This document shows positions 33,069 to 42,914 of a DNA stretch of 64,000 nt, piece by piece. Made by a program: the position numbers and the translations under genes. Origin of the DNA: Bathynomus jamesi (Eukaryota > Arthropoda > Malacostraca > Isopoda > Cirolanidae); contig JAJOZX010001076.1 of NCBI GenBank assembly GCA_023014485.1, forward strand, positions 946,543 to 1,010,542. Direction: 5' to 3'. The notes below the pieces were generated by a model. That model made no database searches and was not told where the DNA came from. It worked only from the letters and a program-made list of their open reading frames with translations. Positions within the stretch are counted from its first letter, which is position 1. Every line of letters begins with the position of its first letter.

Positions 33069-34362
33069 ATTCTATCAAATATATACTATTTAAGATTGTC
33101 TATATAATATTTCTAAAATTTTTATCTAAGATTTGTGTATCTACTTAATAGTTATAAAAATCTTTTCAAATTCTTTTTTCTTATTATATTATTAGTGTCT
33201 AAAATTTGGATTCACTGGATGAGAATACTGTCTCTTAATTCATTCTCAAAGACTTGTGTATGTGTAGTATTAGGAAGAGTATTTTATACTCTGATAAGCG
33301 CTTTATAAATTAAACATTATATTATTATTGTCAATATATTCTGTCCCTAAATGTAAGAGAGGTTATGTATGTACATTGTACATATATTTTAAAAGATTTT
33401 TTTCTCCTTTGGTTTATCTACATGTATTTTTTATATGATTTGAAAATTGTCTTTTTTTGGACTAACAAGTCTGTAATAAATCTTCATCGTCTGAAAAAAA
33501 ATTTTATTACTTAATTTCAAACTCAGTTTTGAGCCTTATAATAAACTATAAGCTGACTTTTTATTACTTATTATAGTGTACATACATCAAATAAACATTT
33601 TTTATTCTTGGTCTTTTTTTCGAAAAATGATATCTTCGCTGCCAAATTGCAAAAAAAAAAAAAAAAAAAAAATTGACATTTTTTCCAAAAAATCATAATT
33701 TTATTTTTGTTACCCTAAAAAAATGATACATATTTAGAAACTACAGTTCATTTTACATATTTTATCATTTAAGACTTATTACGCTACCACAATTAGCAGC
33801 TGAGATATTTACGTTTGAAAATTGTTGGTTTTTTCATTTGACCAAAATTTGGTCAAGCCATAAAATTTGACCAACTTGACCAATTTTCAAAAAAAATTCG
33901 GATTTTTGTAATTTGGACCAAAACCAACCCTCACACCAAGTTTCATGAATTTTGGAGATGGTGGAGTGTACATTTGGCACTTTCATTTGTCTATTTGTCC
34001 TGGAATTACCCACAACCAAAATTTGAACCCAGTGACCTATATCGGGTTCTGGACATGATAGAAAGACAATTTAAAACTGTTTATGATGTATTTTTTACCT
34101 CTGAAGCAGATTAAAACATTTGCAGAGGGCTGCATGCTCAATAATAAATCAAAAAATCCATATTTCATAATTTTTACTAAAAAAATGCAATTTTTCAGCC
34201 CTTTTTCTCCAAATATATATTTTGTTTTTTATTTGAAATTATATTTTATATTTTCCTTTTCAGGTTGAATTTATAGAATTGATAAATACGTATATTTTGA
34301 TAACCTTATTGCCAAAAAATACTGCATAATAGGATGTTAAGACGCAGTGACAGTTAAAATTC
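33069..34362. other. A2 3' region and right TIR, then B3 left-TIR remainder
   Basis: 33069-33530 is AT-rich non-coding sequence of A2. 33530-34011 is the right TIR of A2, an inverted copy of 26497-27000 with a long A run at 33652-33671. 34012-34215 is the displaced inner part of the left TIR of B3. No gene is seen. Confidence 0.75.
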
Positions 34363-35110
34363 TTGATGGAGATCACAGATTTTAAAGACTCCTCTCCTAA
34401 TGGAAAGCTTCCCCTTGGTAAAGATGTCATCCAACATGTAATGGCAGAAGAGAACTGGACAACCAGACATGCAGCTAATATGGTTGCACTAAGTCTGATT
34501 GAACACTGGATTTGGTGCAATGTCTATTCAATTTCACGCCCCAGTATCACCAGCAAGATTCAGGATCTAGTCAAAGAATTTTTGAGGTAAGACTCAAATT
34601 TTCAGTCCCTTATAAAAAGATTTAAAATATGTCATACTTTTGTAAATTTTGTAGTTACATTTATTTGTTTGGGACAGTAATTTTATTAACATAATCATAT
34701 GATTCAGTGATTTTCAAATCACAAGAATGATCAGTAATAAATTTATAATGTTTATAATTGAAATTTGCATTCACAACATTTAAGTTTTGGTAATTTTGTA
34801 GGTGTGATAGATATCCAAAAAAGAAATGTGGAGACAAGTTCCAGAGTGATCTTTCTTCCTTCATTTAAAAAACTTCCAAGTTGTTTGACATCTTCTGTGA
34901 GGACTCAAATTGGAGAAGAGATTTGGAACATTTGTATCAACTCAAAATGACAGAAGAAGACTATGCTTTCTATGAGGATTATAAAACAGCTAGAATAGGA
35001 TGATACATTGGTTTTAAGGAATGCCTTACATCAGCAGACATCAGATACCAAAGGAGAGGAGTACAGCAGGAGCAAGCAAAAGAAAAGAATCAGCGAGTTT
35101 AATCTATATA

Positions 35111-36516
35111 TACTGGTCAAAAAAAGAAACGCAATTAGCTTGCATATGGTGTAAAATTTAAGTTGTTAGTGGTATTATCACAGTTTCAAGATTATGGTTA
35201 AATGTTTGTTCAAATCTTTTAAAGCCACTTAGTGCATGTTTTTAAACCTGACTAATCCCGGCTAAGACGCCATTTTGTTACAAACAATAAACAGAGATTA
35301 AATTGAATGTATTCTTTATGAAGGCATGCATTTTTTCTTTGACTTCACAGAATACACACTGCCCGTTGAAAAAACCAAACTTTTTCCCGCGACTAAGGCA
35401 TGCCACGACTCTCAGAGGTCAACAGAGGTCGTGCCTTGCCTTGGGCATGTTGGATGCAGGCATGTCTGCTGTCCAAGTTGTACAATGAATGCATGTGCAT
35501 CCCAGCACAATCTCTAGGCTTGTTAGACGGTACAATGCCACAGGAAGTGTTCAGGACCTGCCAAGACATGGGCGACCTCGTGTGATGACCCAACGCCAGG
35601 ATCGCCACATTGTACTGCAGCACCTGCGTCATCGGCAGCGGAATGCTCGTCAGACAGCCAGAGAGACACCTGGTATCCACAACAACAGAATTAGTGACCA
35701 GACCATCAGAAACCGACTCCGTAATGCAGGACTCCGATCCCGCAGGCCTTACAGAGGTCCTTTTCTCACTGATGCAAGAAGGCAACGACGCCTGCAATGG
35801 GCCTATCAGCACCGTGACTGGACACAAAGAATGTGGAACCAAGTCCTCTTTTCTGACGAGTCTCGCTTCAGACTGTCCAATTCTGATGGCCATGTCAGGG
35901 TATACAGACGACCAGGGGAGCGATACTCAGATGCTGCAGTAGTGGAGTATGACAGATGGGGAGGACCAAGTGTCATGGTTTGGGCAGGAATTGCCTTTGC
36001 TTCAAGAACTGAGCTGGTGGTTGTTGATGGCGCTCTGACTGCCCAGCGCTACAGGGATGAGATTCTTCACCCACATGTTCTTCCATTCATGAGGCAACAT
36101 CCAGAATTGGTGCTCCTGCAACAGGACAATGCCAGACCTCATGCAGCCAGGATAGTGCAGGCGTACCTGCAGGGACAACAGGTGCAGACCTTACCATGGC
36201 CAGCCTTCAGCCCAGACATGTCACCGATAGAGCACGCATGGGATGAACTTGAATGGTGAGTTCGCAGACATCAGCATCAGCCGCAGAACATCAGGGAACT
36301 GACCAATGCAATTATTGAAGAGTGGAGGGCCATCCCTGTTGCTTTCCTGCAGAGACTGTTGAGGTCGATGAGGGCCAGACTCCAAGCTTGCATTGTGGCT
36401 AGGGGTGGCCATACGCGTTATTAACTGTTTGTTATGTTAAAGAATCATTTACTATATACTGAGTCCTCATGTTTATTAATAAATCTCAAAAATTGCGTTT
36501 CTCTTTTTGACCAGTA
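35111..36516 (+). mobile_element. Tc1 element (DD34E), inactive
   Basis: The ends TACTGGTCAAAAAAAGAAAC and the inverse (to 36516) lie between TA dinucleotides (35109-35110, 36517-36518). At 1406 bp it has normal Tc1 length and one broken transposase gene. It inserted in B3 after the N-terminal exons. Confidence 0.9.
35400..36422 (+). pseudogene. Tc1 transposase, one frameshift and two stops
   Basis: The frame begins MPRLSEVNRGRAL (35400), shifts by one base at about 35437, continues LGMLDAGMSAVQVVQ and meets a TGA at 35486-35488. It resumes from 35489 with STISRLVRRYNATGS and the second helix-turn-helix. The catalytic residues are present: Asp in LFSDESRF, Asp in QQDNARPH, Glu in SPIEHAWDELEW, with 34 residues between the last two (DD34E). 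A TGA follows ELEW at 36257-36259 and the C-terminus VRRHQHQ...GGHTRY completes the protein. G+C-rich, unlike its surroundings. Confidence 0.88.
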
Positions 36517-37626
36517 TAAATTAAAAAACTTTTGATTAATGGCCACTGGAAATCTGGGTTTCTTGAAATGATTGTGCTACAAATTATAAAATTTTATTTT
36601 TGCATCTTTGGTAAACTCTCTTGTATCATAATCATATTGTATTTTATTATCCCCAGGGAAGAGAGCTCTAGAAGAGTTTTCAAGTTGTTCCATCAAGCTC
36701 AGCAGCAATACATGACAGTGATCTCAACAGTCTCTCAAGTCAGGGCAGCCTGGAATCACATGATGAAACAGCTGGTGTCAGTGAACAACAAGAATCCAGG
36801 ACAACAAAATAGGAAGAGTCTACCAAATCTCACTCAGCAGTGCAGGGTGATTTTGAGACCCCTTTTTTTGGAAAAAAAGTTAATCTTATACACCGAAAAA
36901 TATGGTATTTCACAAAAAGGCATACATTTCAAACAAGTGTTGAAATTTAAATATTGTTAGTCAAAACCTATGGAGCTTGCTTAAATAACTGTCTTTAAAA
37001 GTGAGTAAATTTGCACTATGAACTTTGCAGGAACAAGCTGAGAAGAGAACGTGAAAAATATCGTAAAGTCATAAGAAAAGAGGAGGGTAAAATCAAGAAA
37101 ACTGATGAAAGTGTTCAACATAAAAATACAATATTCTGAAGCTGTTTACGTGATTATTTCTTATTACTTTGTTTAATGAGTGATACTTTAGATTAATCTT
37201 AAGTTGATTTGTAATATTTTCAGTAGAAAATTGTACATATTTACGACAAATTGTCTAAAAAATTTGCAAAAACAAAAAGGCTGAAAATTGCAATTTTTGG
37301 TCAAAAATAATATACTGTAAATATGGATTTTTTGATGCATTATTGAGCCTGCAGCCCTCTGCAAATGTTTTAATCTGCTTCAGAGGTAAAAAATACATCA
37401 TAAACAGTTTTTAAATTCTTTCTATCATGTCCAGAACCTGAGATAGGTCACTGGGTTCAAATTTTGTTGTGCGCGTATATGATTTGTATAAATTGGCTGG
37501 TGGCAGTCACAGTTTTGTATGCAACCACCCAACATTGGTTTTAAAGTTTAATTCTGGACAAAAGACAACTATCTAGACCCCCCTCAATTTTGATCCTGGC
37601 ACTTTTGATTTTTTCACTCCACCCTA

Positions 37627-37910
37627 GACTCTGAAGCCAAGCATGGACTGGCTCAAAAATTTCCACTGGCCAGGTGTCACTGAGAGGGCCCCCAAAAAGC
37701 TTCAGTAAATTCTGCCCCCAAAAAAATGTTTATGGATGTTTTAAAAATCTAGTAATTTTGTCATGACCTGTAAATCCCCACGAGTTTTGAATATAATTTT
37801 GAACTCAACCAAAATCAAATCTAATTAATACGCAGTCAGGGAATGACGAGGTGTACTTCTGAATACACAAAAGGCCTTGGAATCATTTTTCTTTTTCCTT
37901 TTGGGTTTGC

Positions 37911-37973
<63 letters not shown>

Positions 37974-38005
37974 ATATATATATTATATAATATATATATA
38001 TATAT

Positions 38006-38043
<38 letters not shown>

Positions 38044-38053
38044 ATATATATAT
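37627..38053. repeat. Spacer and (TA)n tract
   Basis: 37627-37913 contains no gene; a CATGGACTGGC/GGGCCCCC patch at 37640-37700 resembles the reverse complement of 42820-42860, possibly an old repeat. 37914-38053 is an imperfect (TA)n tract with TTA interruptions. Confidence 0.6.
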
Positions 38054-38128
38054 GAAAATTATTTCACGAAAGTAACACGTGAAAGATATTTATGATGAAT
38101 AAAACCACGAAGGAAAGGAAATACAAAA

Positions 38129-38163
38129 AGGTGCTCAAGCGCTTTCATCTAATGACATCCTCA
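38129..38163 (-). ncRNA. Hammerhead-like motif, left Penelope arm
   Basis: On the minus strand CTGAGGA, TGTC, ATTA, GAT, GAAA follow one another. CTGANGA and GAAA are the two strands of the hammerhead ribozyme core, and Penelope long-terminal repeats are known to carry hammerheads. Stem II is weakened by GAT instead of GAC. Confidence 0.3.
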
Positions 38164-38276
38164 GGAACACTGAAGTACATAAAAGGTTATGGCCTATATA
38201 TAGGTTACAGAAAGAAAAAAAAAAATAAATAAATAACATACACACACACACACAAACATATATATATATATATATA

Positions 38277-39674
38277 CAGTGCCCGCGAAAAGTATCCGAT
38301 CACTCAAGAAAATACAATATTTTCCCTTGATATTCAGAGACACATAATTCACTTTCTATTTGTTCTAGCGACATCTGGTAACTTTGAGGTTGCTCGCTGA
38401 TATGAGAGCTATCCAACGCATTCTCAAATTAGTGTTCTGGTAGCCTTCGTTGCGGGTGGCTGTGTCTCAAAGTTGTCAGATTTCACTGTTTGTGTAAATT
38501 TATTGATATTTTGTTATTTTTTACAGAAAGTGGTGTAAATAAAATTTATATATAATGTGTGCTAAAAAACAACTTAAGAGTGATTGTCGAGGTGCTATTG
38601 TTGCTTTGCATACATGTGGGAAATCACAGAGACAGATAGCTAAGGAATTAAACATATCCCAAAGTACCGTTAATTTATGGGTGTCACGGGCTAAGAACAA
38701 TGCCGGCCTAACCACGCCAGTCCCTAAAAAACGATCTGGCAGACCGAGAAAAACAAATTCACGAACAGACAAACTTATGAAATGTTTAGTATTGAAAAAC
38801 CCAACAATAACTGCGAAAGAAATAAAATTTAATATGAATAATTTGTTATCTGGTGTTTCTGAACGAACTATCCAGGAGCGGCTCCAAAAAGAACTCGGAT
38901 TACCATCTCGCCATGCTGCTAAGAAACCGTTCATTAATGAAAAAATATTTTGCGTAAAAAACGTGTCGCATTTTGTAAAAAATATTCATTGGACTGTTGA
39001 TGACTGGAAGAAGGTTTTATTTAGTGATGAGTCGACATTTTTGACATTCAGAAGTTGTCCAAAAAAGGTTCGCCGGGCCATTGGCTCAAATAGGATGGAC
39101 CCTAAATACACCCTAAAGACAATGAAACACCCTCCAAGTGTGATGGTTTGGGGTTGTTTCGGTTACTATGGGCGTGGAAACCTATATTTTCTTCCGAAGA
39201 ACACAACTATGAATGGTGCACGGTATTTAGCAATGCTACAGGATAAACTTCCAATGGCAATGGCAATCCAAAGGACAAAAACATACATGCATGATGGTGC
39301 ACCATGTCACAGGGCCAAAATAGTGACAAAATGGATTACTGACAATAAATTTGATATTTTGGATTGGCCTGGTAATAGTCCAGATCTCAATCCGATAGAA
39401 AATATGTGGCTAATAATAAAAAATAAGGTTGAATGCCACGACACTGGCTCAGTCGAAAAATTACAAGAAGCCATCAAAAAGGTATGGTGCAAGGAAATAT
39501 CAGTGGAAGTTTGTCAAAACTTGATTAAATCCATGCCAAAACGTCTAGAACAAGTCATCCAAACCAAAGGACAGATGACAAAATACTAATATAAGGTTAG
39601 TATACATTTAAACATTGTTTTTTATGTAAAAAATACAAATTTCCAGGGTGATCGGATACTTTTCGCAGGCACTG
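38277..39674 (+). mobile_element. Tc1-like element (DD34E), structurally intact
   Basis: Ends are CAGTGCCCGCGAAAAGTATC and an inverse with one mismatch (to 39674), between TA dinucleotides in a (TA)n tract of the left Penelope arm. It is 1398 bp long with one open transposase gene. Confidence 0.92.
38555..39589 (+). CDS. Tc1-like transposase, open frame (344 aa)
   Basis: The protein starts MCAKKQLKSDCRGAIVALH and contains a first helix-turn-helix (QRQIAKELNISQSTVNLWVS), a GRPRKT hook (about residues 67-72) and a second helix-turn-helix region (ITAKEIKFNMNN...SERTIQERLQ). The triad is Asp in VLFSDESTF, Asp in YMHDGAPCHRAK and Glu in SPDLNPIENMW, with 34 residues between the last two. Length and order match Tc1 transposases and no break is seen, so activity is possible. 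The C-terminus ends KGQMTKY just before the right TIR. Confidence 0.92.
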   Translation: MCAKKQLKSDCRGAIVALHTCGKSQRQIAKELNISQSTVNLWVSRAKNNAGLTTPVPKKRSGRPRKTNSRTDKLMKCLVLKNPTITAKEIKFNMNNLLSGVSERTIQERLQKELGLPSRHAAKKPFINEKIFCVKNVSHFVKNIHWTVDDWKKVLFSDESTFLTFRSCPKKVRRAIGSNRMDPKYTLKTMKHPPSVMVWGCFGYYGRGNLYFLPKNTTMNGARYLAMLQDKLPMAMAIQRTKTYMHDGAPCHRAKIVTKWITDNKFDILDWPGNSPDLNPIENMWLIIKNKVECHDTGSVEKLQEAIKKVWCKEISVEVCQNLIKSMPKRLEQVIQTKGQMTKY

Positions 39675-40268
39675 TATATACATATCTACACACATACATA
39701 TATATATATATATATGCAATAAACGGAGAAGTAAAAATAAAAATTAAAAATTAAAAATTAGAGGATTAACAGAGGCATACAGATTTGTAAGGAAAAATAT
39801 CGATTTTTAGCACAAGATCAAATGAATTATAAAAATACAAATTTATACTGGAAATCTGCCCGGGTTTTAACACTTTGCCTTTTAGAGTCAAGTTTCAATA
39901 TATATAAAAATAAAATGAAGATTAAAAGTTAATAAAGTAGCATACAAGTTTACCAAAGATTTAGCATCCTACCCTTTTTATCTAAATTTGTTTTGAAGGA
40001 ATTCAAAACAGCAGGATCGAGTTGAAAAAGACCTTTGCTTATGTTGAAGTTATTTGAAAGTCGGATAATGGCAGACTCAAGAATATTTCTATTAACAATG
40101 TTGCTAGAATGAAATAAAACTGAAGCATTATTCCAATCAATACAGTGGGATAACTCTGACAAATGGACAAAAAGAGCACTGGACAACTGTCCTGTTCTAA
40201 CGGAATATTGATGTTGTTTTATACGTGTGTGCAAATCCTTTCCCGTCTGACCTATGTAAAAGGAATCA

Positions 40269-40759
40269 CGAATATTTCAGTACTTCCATTTTTCCTGGGC
40301 TTTTTAGGCATTGCTAATGTACTTAAACTTTTGGATATTAATGTAGTATTTTCATATAACAATATTGTGAAAAATATCATAGTAAAAAATAGCCCTACCA
40401 ATAATTCAGGCATTATCTATAAAATTGGGTGTAAACAATGTGATTCCTTTTACATAGGTCAGACGGGAAAGGATTTGCACACACGTATAAAACAGCATCA
40501 ATATTCCATTCGAACAGGACAGTTGTCCAGTGCTCTTTTTGCCCATTTGTCAGAGTTATCCCACTGTATTGATTGGAATAATGCTTCAGTTTTATTTCAT
40601 TCTAGCAACATTGTTAATAGAAATATTCTTGAGTCTGCCATTATCCAACTTTCAAATAACTTCAACATAAGCAAAGGTCTTTTTCAACTCGATCCTGTTG
40701 TTTTGAATTCCTTCAAAACAAATTTAGATAAAAAGGGTAGGACGCTAAATCTTTGGTAA
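40269..40759 (+). pseudogene. Penelope polyprotein C-terminus with GIY-YIG endonuclease
   Basis: The frame reads NISVLPFFLGFLGIANVLKL and LDINVVFSYNNIVKN, the linker after the reverse transcriptase. The GIY-YIG domain follows: GIIYKIGCKQCDSFYIGQTG with KDLHTRIKQHQ. CKQC gives the Cys pair typical of Penelope endonucleases, and Arg in HTRIKQH and the downstream Glu in ILESAI fit the catalytic pattern of the family. The protein ends KGRTLNLW at 40759. The domain looks undamaged, but the reverse transcriptase is absent. Confidence 0.85.
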
Positions 40760-40808
40760 ACTTGTATGCTACTTTATTAACTTTTAATCTTCATTTTATT
40801 TTTATATA

Positions 40809-41615
40809 CAGTGGAACCTTGCTTAACGAGCATAATTCGTTCCCGAATTGTGCTCGTTATGCAAAATGCTCGTTAAACAAGGCAATTTTTTCCATAGGAA
40901 TCAATGTAAAATATGATAATGCGTTCCATGCTTAAAAAATACTTAAAATAATATTTATAATGATATTTAAAGGCGTTTTTTAAATTATTATTGCATGAAA
41001 TGAAAAGATTATTAATAAAAATTAACCCAAAAGAGAATGTAAATAATTAGTAAACGGTGAAATTTATAAATAACTTACGAAGAGAGAAGGTGCTCCTGAC
41101 GCACGCAAAGGAAATGAAGAGACAGGGGAGGAGGAGAGGGTTATTGAGGGGAAGGAGGAGAATCGTCTTCGTTCAATGCAATAACATTCTCGACGAGCTC
41201 ACAGTCACTAGCTTTAAATTTTTTAGAGGCACTTTCACTTTCTTTTGGATCCTTTTTCACGAGGAAACTGTCTAGAGTCATTTGTTTTTGTCTACGCTTT
41301 AAATTTTGACGAAAATGCGTGATAACATTATCATTAAATAAATTTGTAGATCGCATAGTCACTGCCTTATTAGGATGATGCTTTTCAACGTATGATACAA
41401 CAGATTCCCAAGATCTCAGCATCTCCCTTATTGCACTGGAGGGTTGTTGTTCTGCTACGGGCGTTTCTTCGTCCTCCCCTGACAAATTCTCCCCCACAAT
41501 TTCTTGCTCGTTAAGCAAAGTGTCGCTCGTTATGCAAGGTAATTTTCCCCCATTCTTTTGGCTCGTTATACGAATTTCTCGTTATACGAGGCACTCGTTA
41601 AGCAAGGTTCCACTG
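40809..41615 (-). mobile_element. Internally deleted Tigger/pogo element with C-terminal transposase stub
   Basis: TIRs CAGTGGAACCTTGCTTAACG and the inverse lie between TA dinucleotides (40807-40808, 41616-41617). The minus strand from 41518 to 41141 encodes the C-terminal end of a Tigger transposase: LRSWESVVSYVEKHHPNKA, RSTNLFNDNVITHFR and LDSFLVKK. The DNA-binding and catalytic domains are deleted. Size is 807 bp. The ends are rich in the words CTCGTTA and CTTAACG, as in other Tigger families. Confidence 0.88.
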
Positions 41616-41872
41616 TATATCGAAACTTGACTCTAAAAGGCAAAGTGTTAAAACCCAGGCAGATTTGCAGTATAAATTTGTATTTTTATAATTCATTTGA
41701 TCTTGTGCTAAAAATCGATATTTTTCCTTACAAATCTGTATGCCTCTGTGTGTAGATATGTATGTATATATATATATATATGTTTGTGTGTATGTATGTT
41801 ATTTATTTCTTTTTTTTTCTTTCTTTCTGTAACCTATATATAGGCCGTAACCTTTTATGTACTTCAGTGTTC

Positions 41873-41905
41873 CTGAGGATGTCATTAGACGAAAGCGCTT
41901 GAGCA
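41873..41905 (+). ncRNA. Hammerhead-like motif, right Penelope arm
   Basis: CTGAGGA (41873-41879), TGTC, loop ATTA, GAC and GAAA (41891-41894) follow in order. GTC and GAC can pair as a short stem II, with one unpaired T. The CTGANGA and GAAA core strands match the hammerhead consensus. A clear stem III followed by UH is not seen in the next 20 bases, so it may be degenerate. Confidence 0.35.
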
Positions 41906-41940
41906 CCTTTTTGTGTTTCCTTTCCTTCGTGGTTTTATTC

Positions 41941-42000
<60 letters not shown>

Positions 42001-42914
42001 CATTACAATATGAAAATTACTCATGAAAATCATAGAAAACGTTCAAGTAGAAAGACTTTTTTTCAATCCCAAACTAAACTGTCACTTACTTAAACTATTA
42101 CAGAGGGGCCCATTATCAACAGTAGGCCACAGGCCTTTCTTCTTTTAGTTATGCCTCTGATAATAATAATATATATTTATATAGCACACAATAGCAATGA
42201 ATAATGTTTTCAAAGGCATTTAGAAAAAAGGTATATGAGGAAATTATTCGGGGTGTGGATTGTAGGTTTGGGTATGCAGGTTCTTGGGATCTAGGTTGAA
42301 CTGGCTGGGCCCTGCTGGCCTTTATTCAGCTCCTAAGATATTTGTGTGTTTAAAGCTTAAAAATATAAAAAATTAACAATTACTTAAATAAAAATTCAGT
42401 GAATTACTCGTTATAAAGACCAAGAGCAAAAAATTGGCACGCCAGCACAAATGCGACACCGCTTAAAAAATATTTACTTTATTTACTTAATTTTATTTTT
42501 CGCGCCAAAAATAGTGTCCTAGAGAGCTGATTGGTTATACTAGAAATCTCAGAAATGCATTTGGCAACATAGCAATTTTTAACATATTTAATTAATTTTC
42601 AACAAATAAGATAAATATATTATAATAAATTTATTTAAACGGACATAATTTATCAAAAAATAAACTAAAGTTAATAACCCTAAACAATTTAAATATCAAT
42701 TTTACTAGTATTAAAAAAAGTGGAAAATTTTTAATGCCATTTTGTCGCCAATACACTGCCATATTGGCACTTTTTTTTTACTCCTGTGAACACCCATGAG
42801 GTCTTATATAGTAATATGTTGAACAAATTTAGGGCCCCCCAGCCACGGGCCAGTCCACGCCTGTCTGAAGCTATTAAATGTTGGTTTATTAACTTTCATT
42901 ACTCAGACACTTAC
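41941..42914. other. (TA)n tract, then intron sequence without a recognised gene
   Basis: 41941-41997 is (TA)n. The rest is AT-rich with no credible frame. 42780-42870 carries a GGGCCCCCCAGCCACGGGCC patch that may be an old repeat related to 37640-37700. It is probably intron of the PRDM-type gene, since a donor site is at 42914. Confidence 0.5.

Larger units (their letters stand above)
26497..34011 (+). mobile_element. Family A DNA transposon A2 inside B3
   Basis: The ends are GGGTAATTCTACGAGAAATA and the inverse finishing GGAATTACCC at 34011. ACAA flanks both sides (26493-26496 and 34012-34015). The opposite, uninterrupted TIR of B3 shows a single ...GCACAACAAAATTTG at the matching place (reverse complement near 37470), which is an empty site proving a 4-bp duplication. 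TIRs of roughly 450-500 bp (to about 27000; from about 33530) contain repeated TGGTCA words. B2 is inserted at 29509. Removing it with its 8-bp duplication gives about 4.30 kb, the same size as A3. Confidence 0.9.
34363..37135 (+). pseudogene. N-terminal transposase exons of B3, split by a Tc1
   Basis: The first piece (34363-34590) encodes MAEENWTTRHAANMVALSLI and IDTW-like helices. The second (34800-35104), with donor/acceptor-like edges, reads DRYPKKKCGDKFQ, then shifted KLFDIFCEDSNWRRDLEHLY, TEEDYAFYEDYKTARIG and a charged tail. It matches the YRSLLKPYKSRK...LFDIC...FLNDQRTRR series of B1. A third piece after the Tc1 (36655-36840) is Ser/Gln-rich linker, and a fourth (37030-37135) is a Lys/Arg-rich helix. 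No catalytic region exists in B3. Weakly conserved; exon limits are approximate. Confidence 0.55.
26332..37626 (+). mobile_element. Family B transposon B3, host of a multi-level nest
   Basis: The left end tagggtggagtgaaaaaatc (26332) pairs with an inverted end finishing at 37626. The TIR is about 360 bp. On the left it is split into 26332-26496 and 34012-34215 by family A element A2; on the right it is intact (about 37265-37626), and the two halves match across the interruption. A Tc1 element is inserted at 35111-36516. Removing both insertions leaves about 2.37 kb, too short for a full transposase. Only N-terminal coding pieces are found, so B3 is an internal-deletion derivative. No matching 8-bp target duplication was seen (acttccac versus gactctga). 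Confidence 0.85.
38054..40268 (-). mobile_element. Penelope-like element fragment, left arm of an inverted pair
   Basis: The reverse complement of 38054-40268 matches the plus-strand fragment 40438-41940 over its coding end and its whole 3' region (GTTCCTGAGGATGTCATTAG and the cctatatataggttac region included). On the minus strand, 40268-39953 encodes the end of a GIY-YIG endonuclease (FYIGQTGKDLHTRIKQHQ, then QLSSALFVHLSELSHC and a stop near 39953). It is 5'-truncated at 40268 and split by a Tc1-like element at 38277. Head-to-head partial copies are typical of Penelope elements. Confidence 0.8.
40269..41940 (+). mobile_element. Penelope-like element fragment, right arm of an inverted pair
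   Basis: This arm begins within the reverse transcriptase/endonuclease linker, so it is 5'-truncated but longer than the left arm by about 170 bp of coding. After the endonuclease stop (40759) the 3' region runs to about 41940. It carries aacttgactctaaaaggcaa, short (TA)n and the CCTGAGGATGTCATTAGACG motif. A Tigger derivative is inserted at 40809-41615. A long (TA)n tract follows at 41941-41997. Confidence 0.8.

Noticed and set aside
35393..35893. 166-codon minus-strand frame over the Tc1 element
   Set aside because: Shadow of the plus-strand transposase; composition and motifs belong to the plus strand.
26332..37626. 8-bp target duplication for B3
   Set aside because: The flanking octamers (acttccac and gactctga) do not match; the duplication may have decayed or the flanks rearranged.
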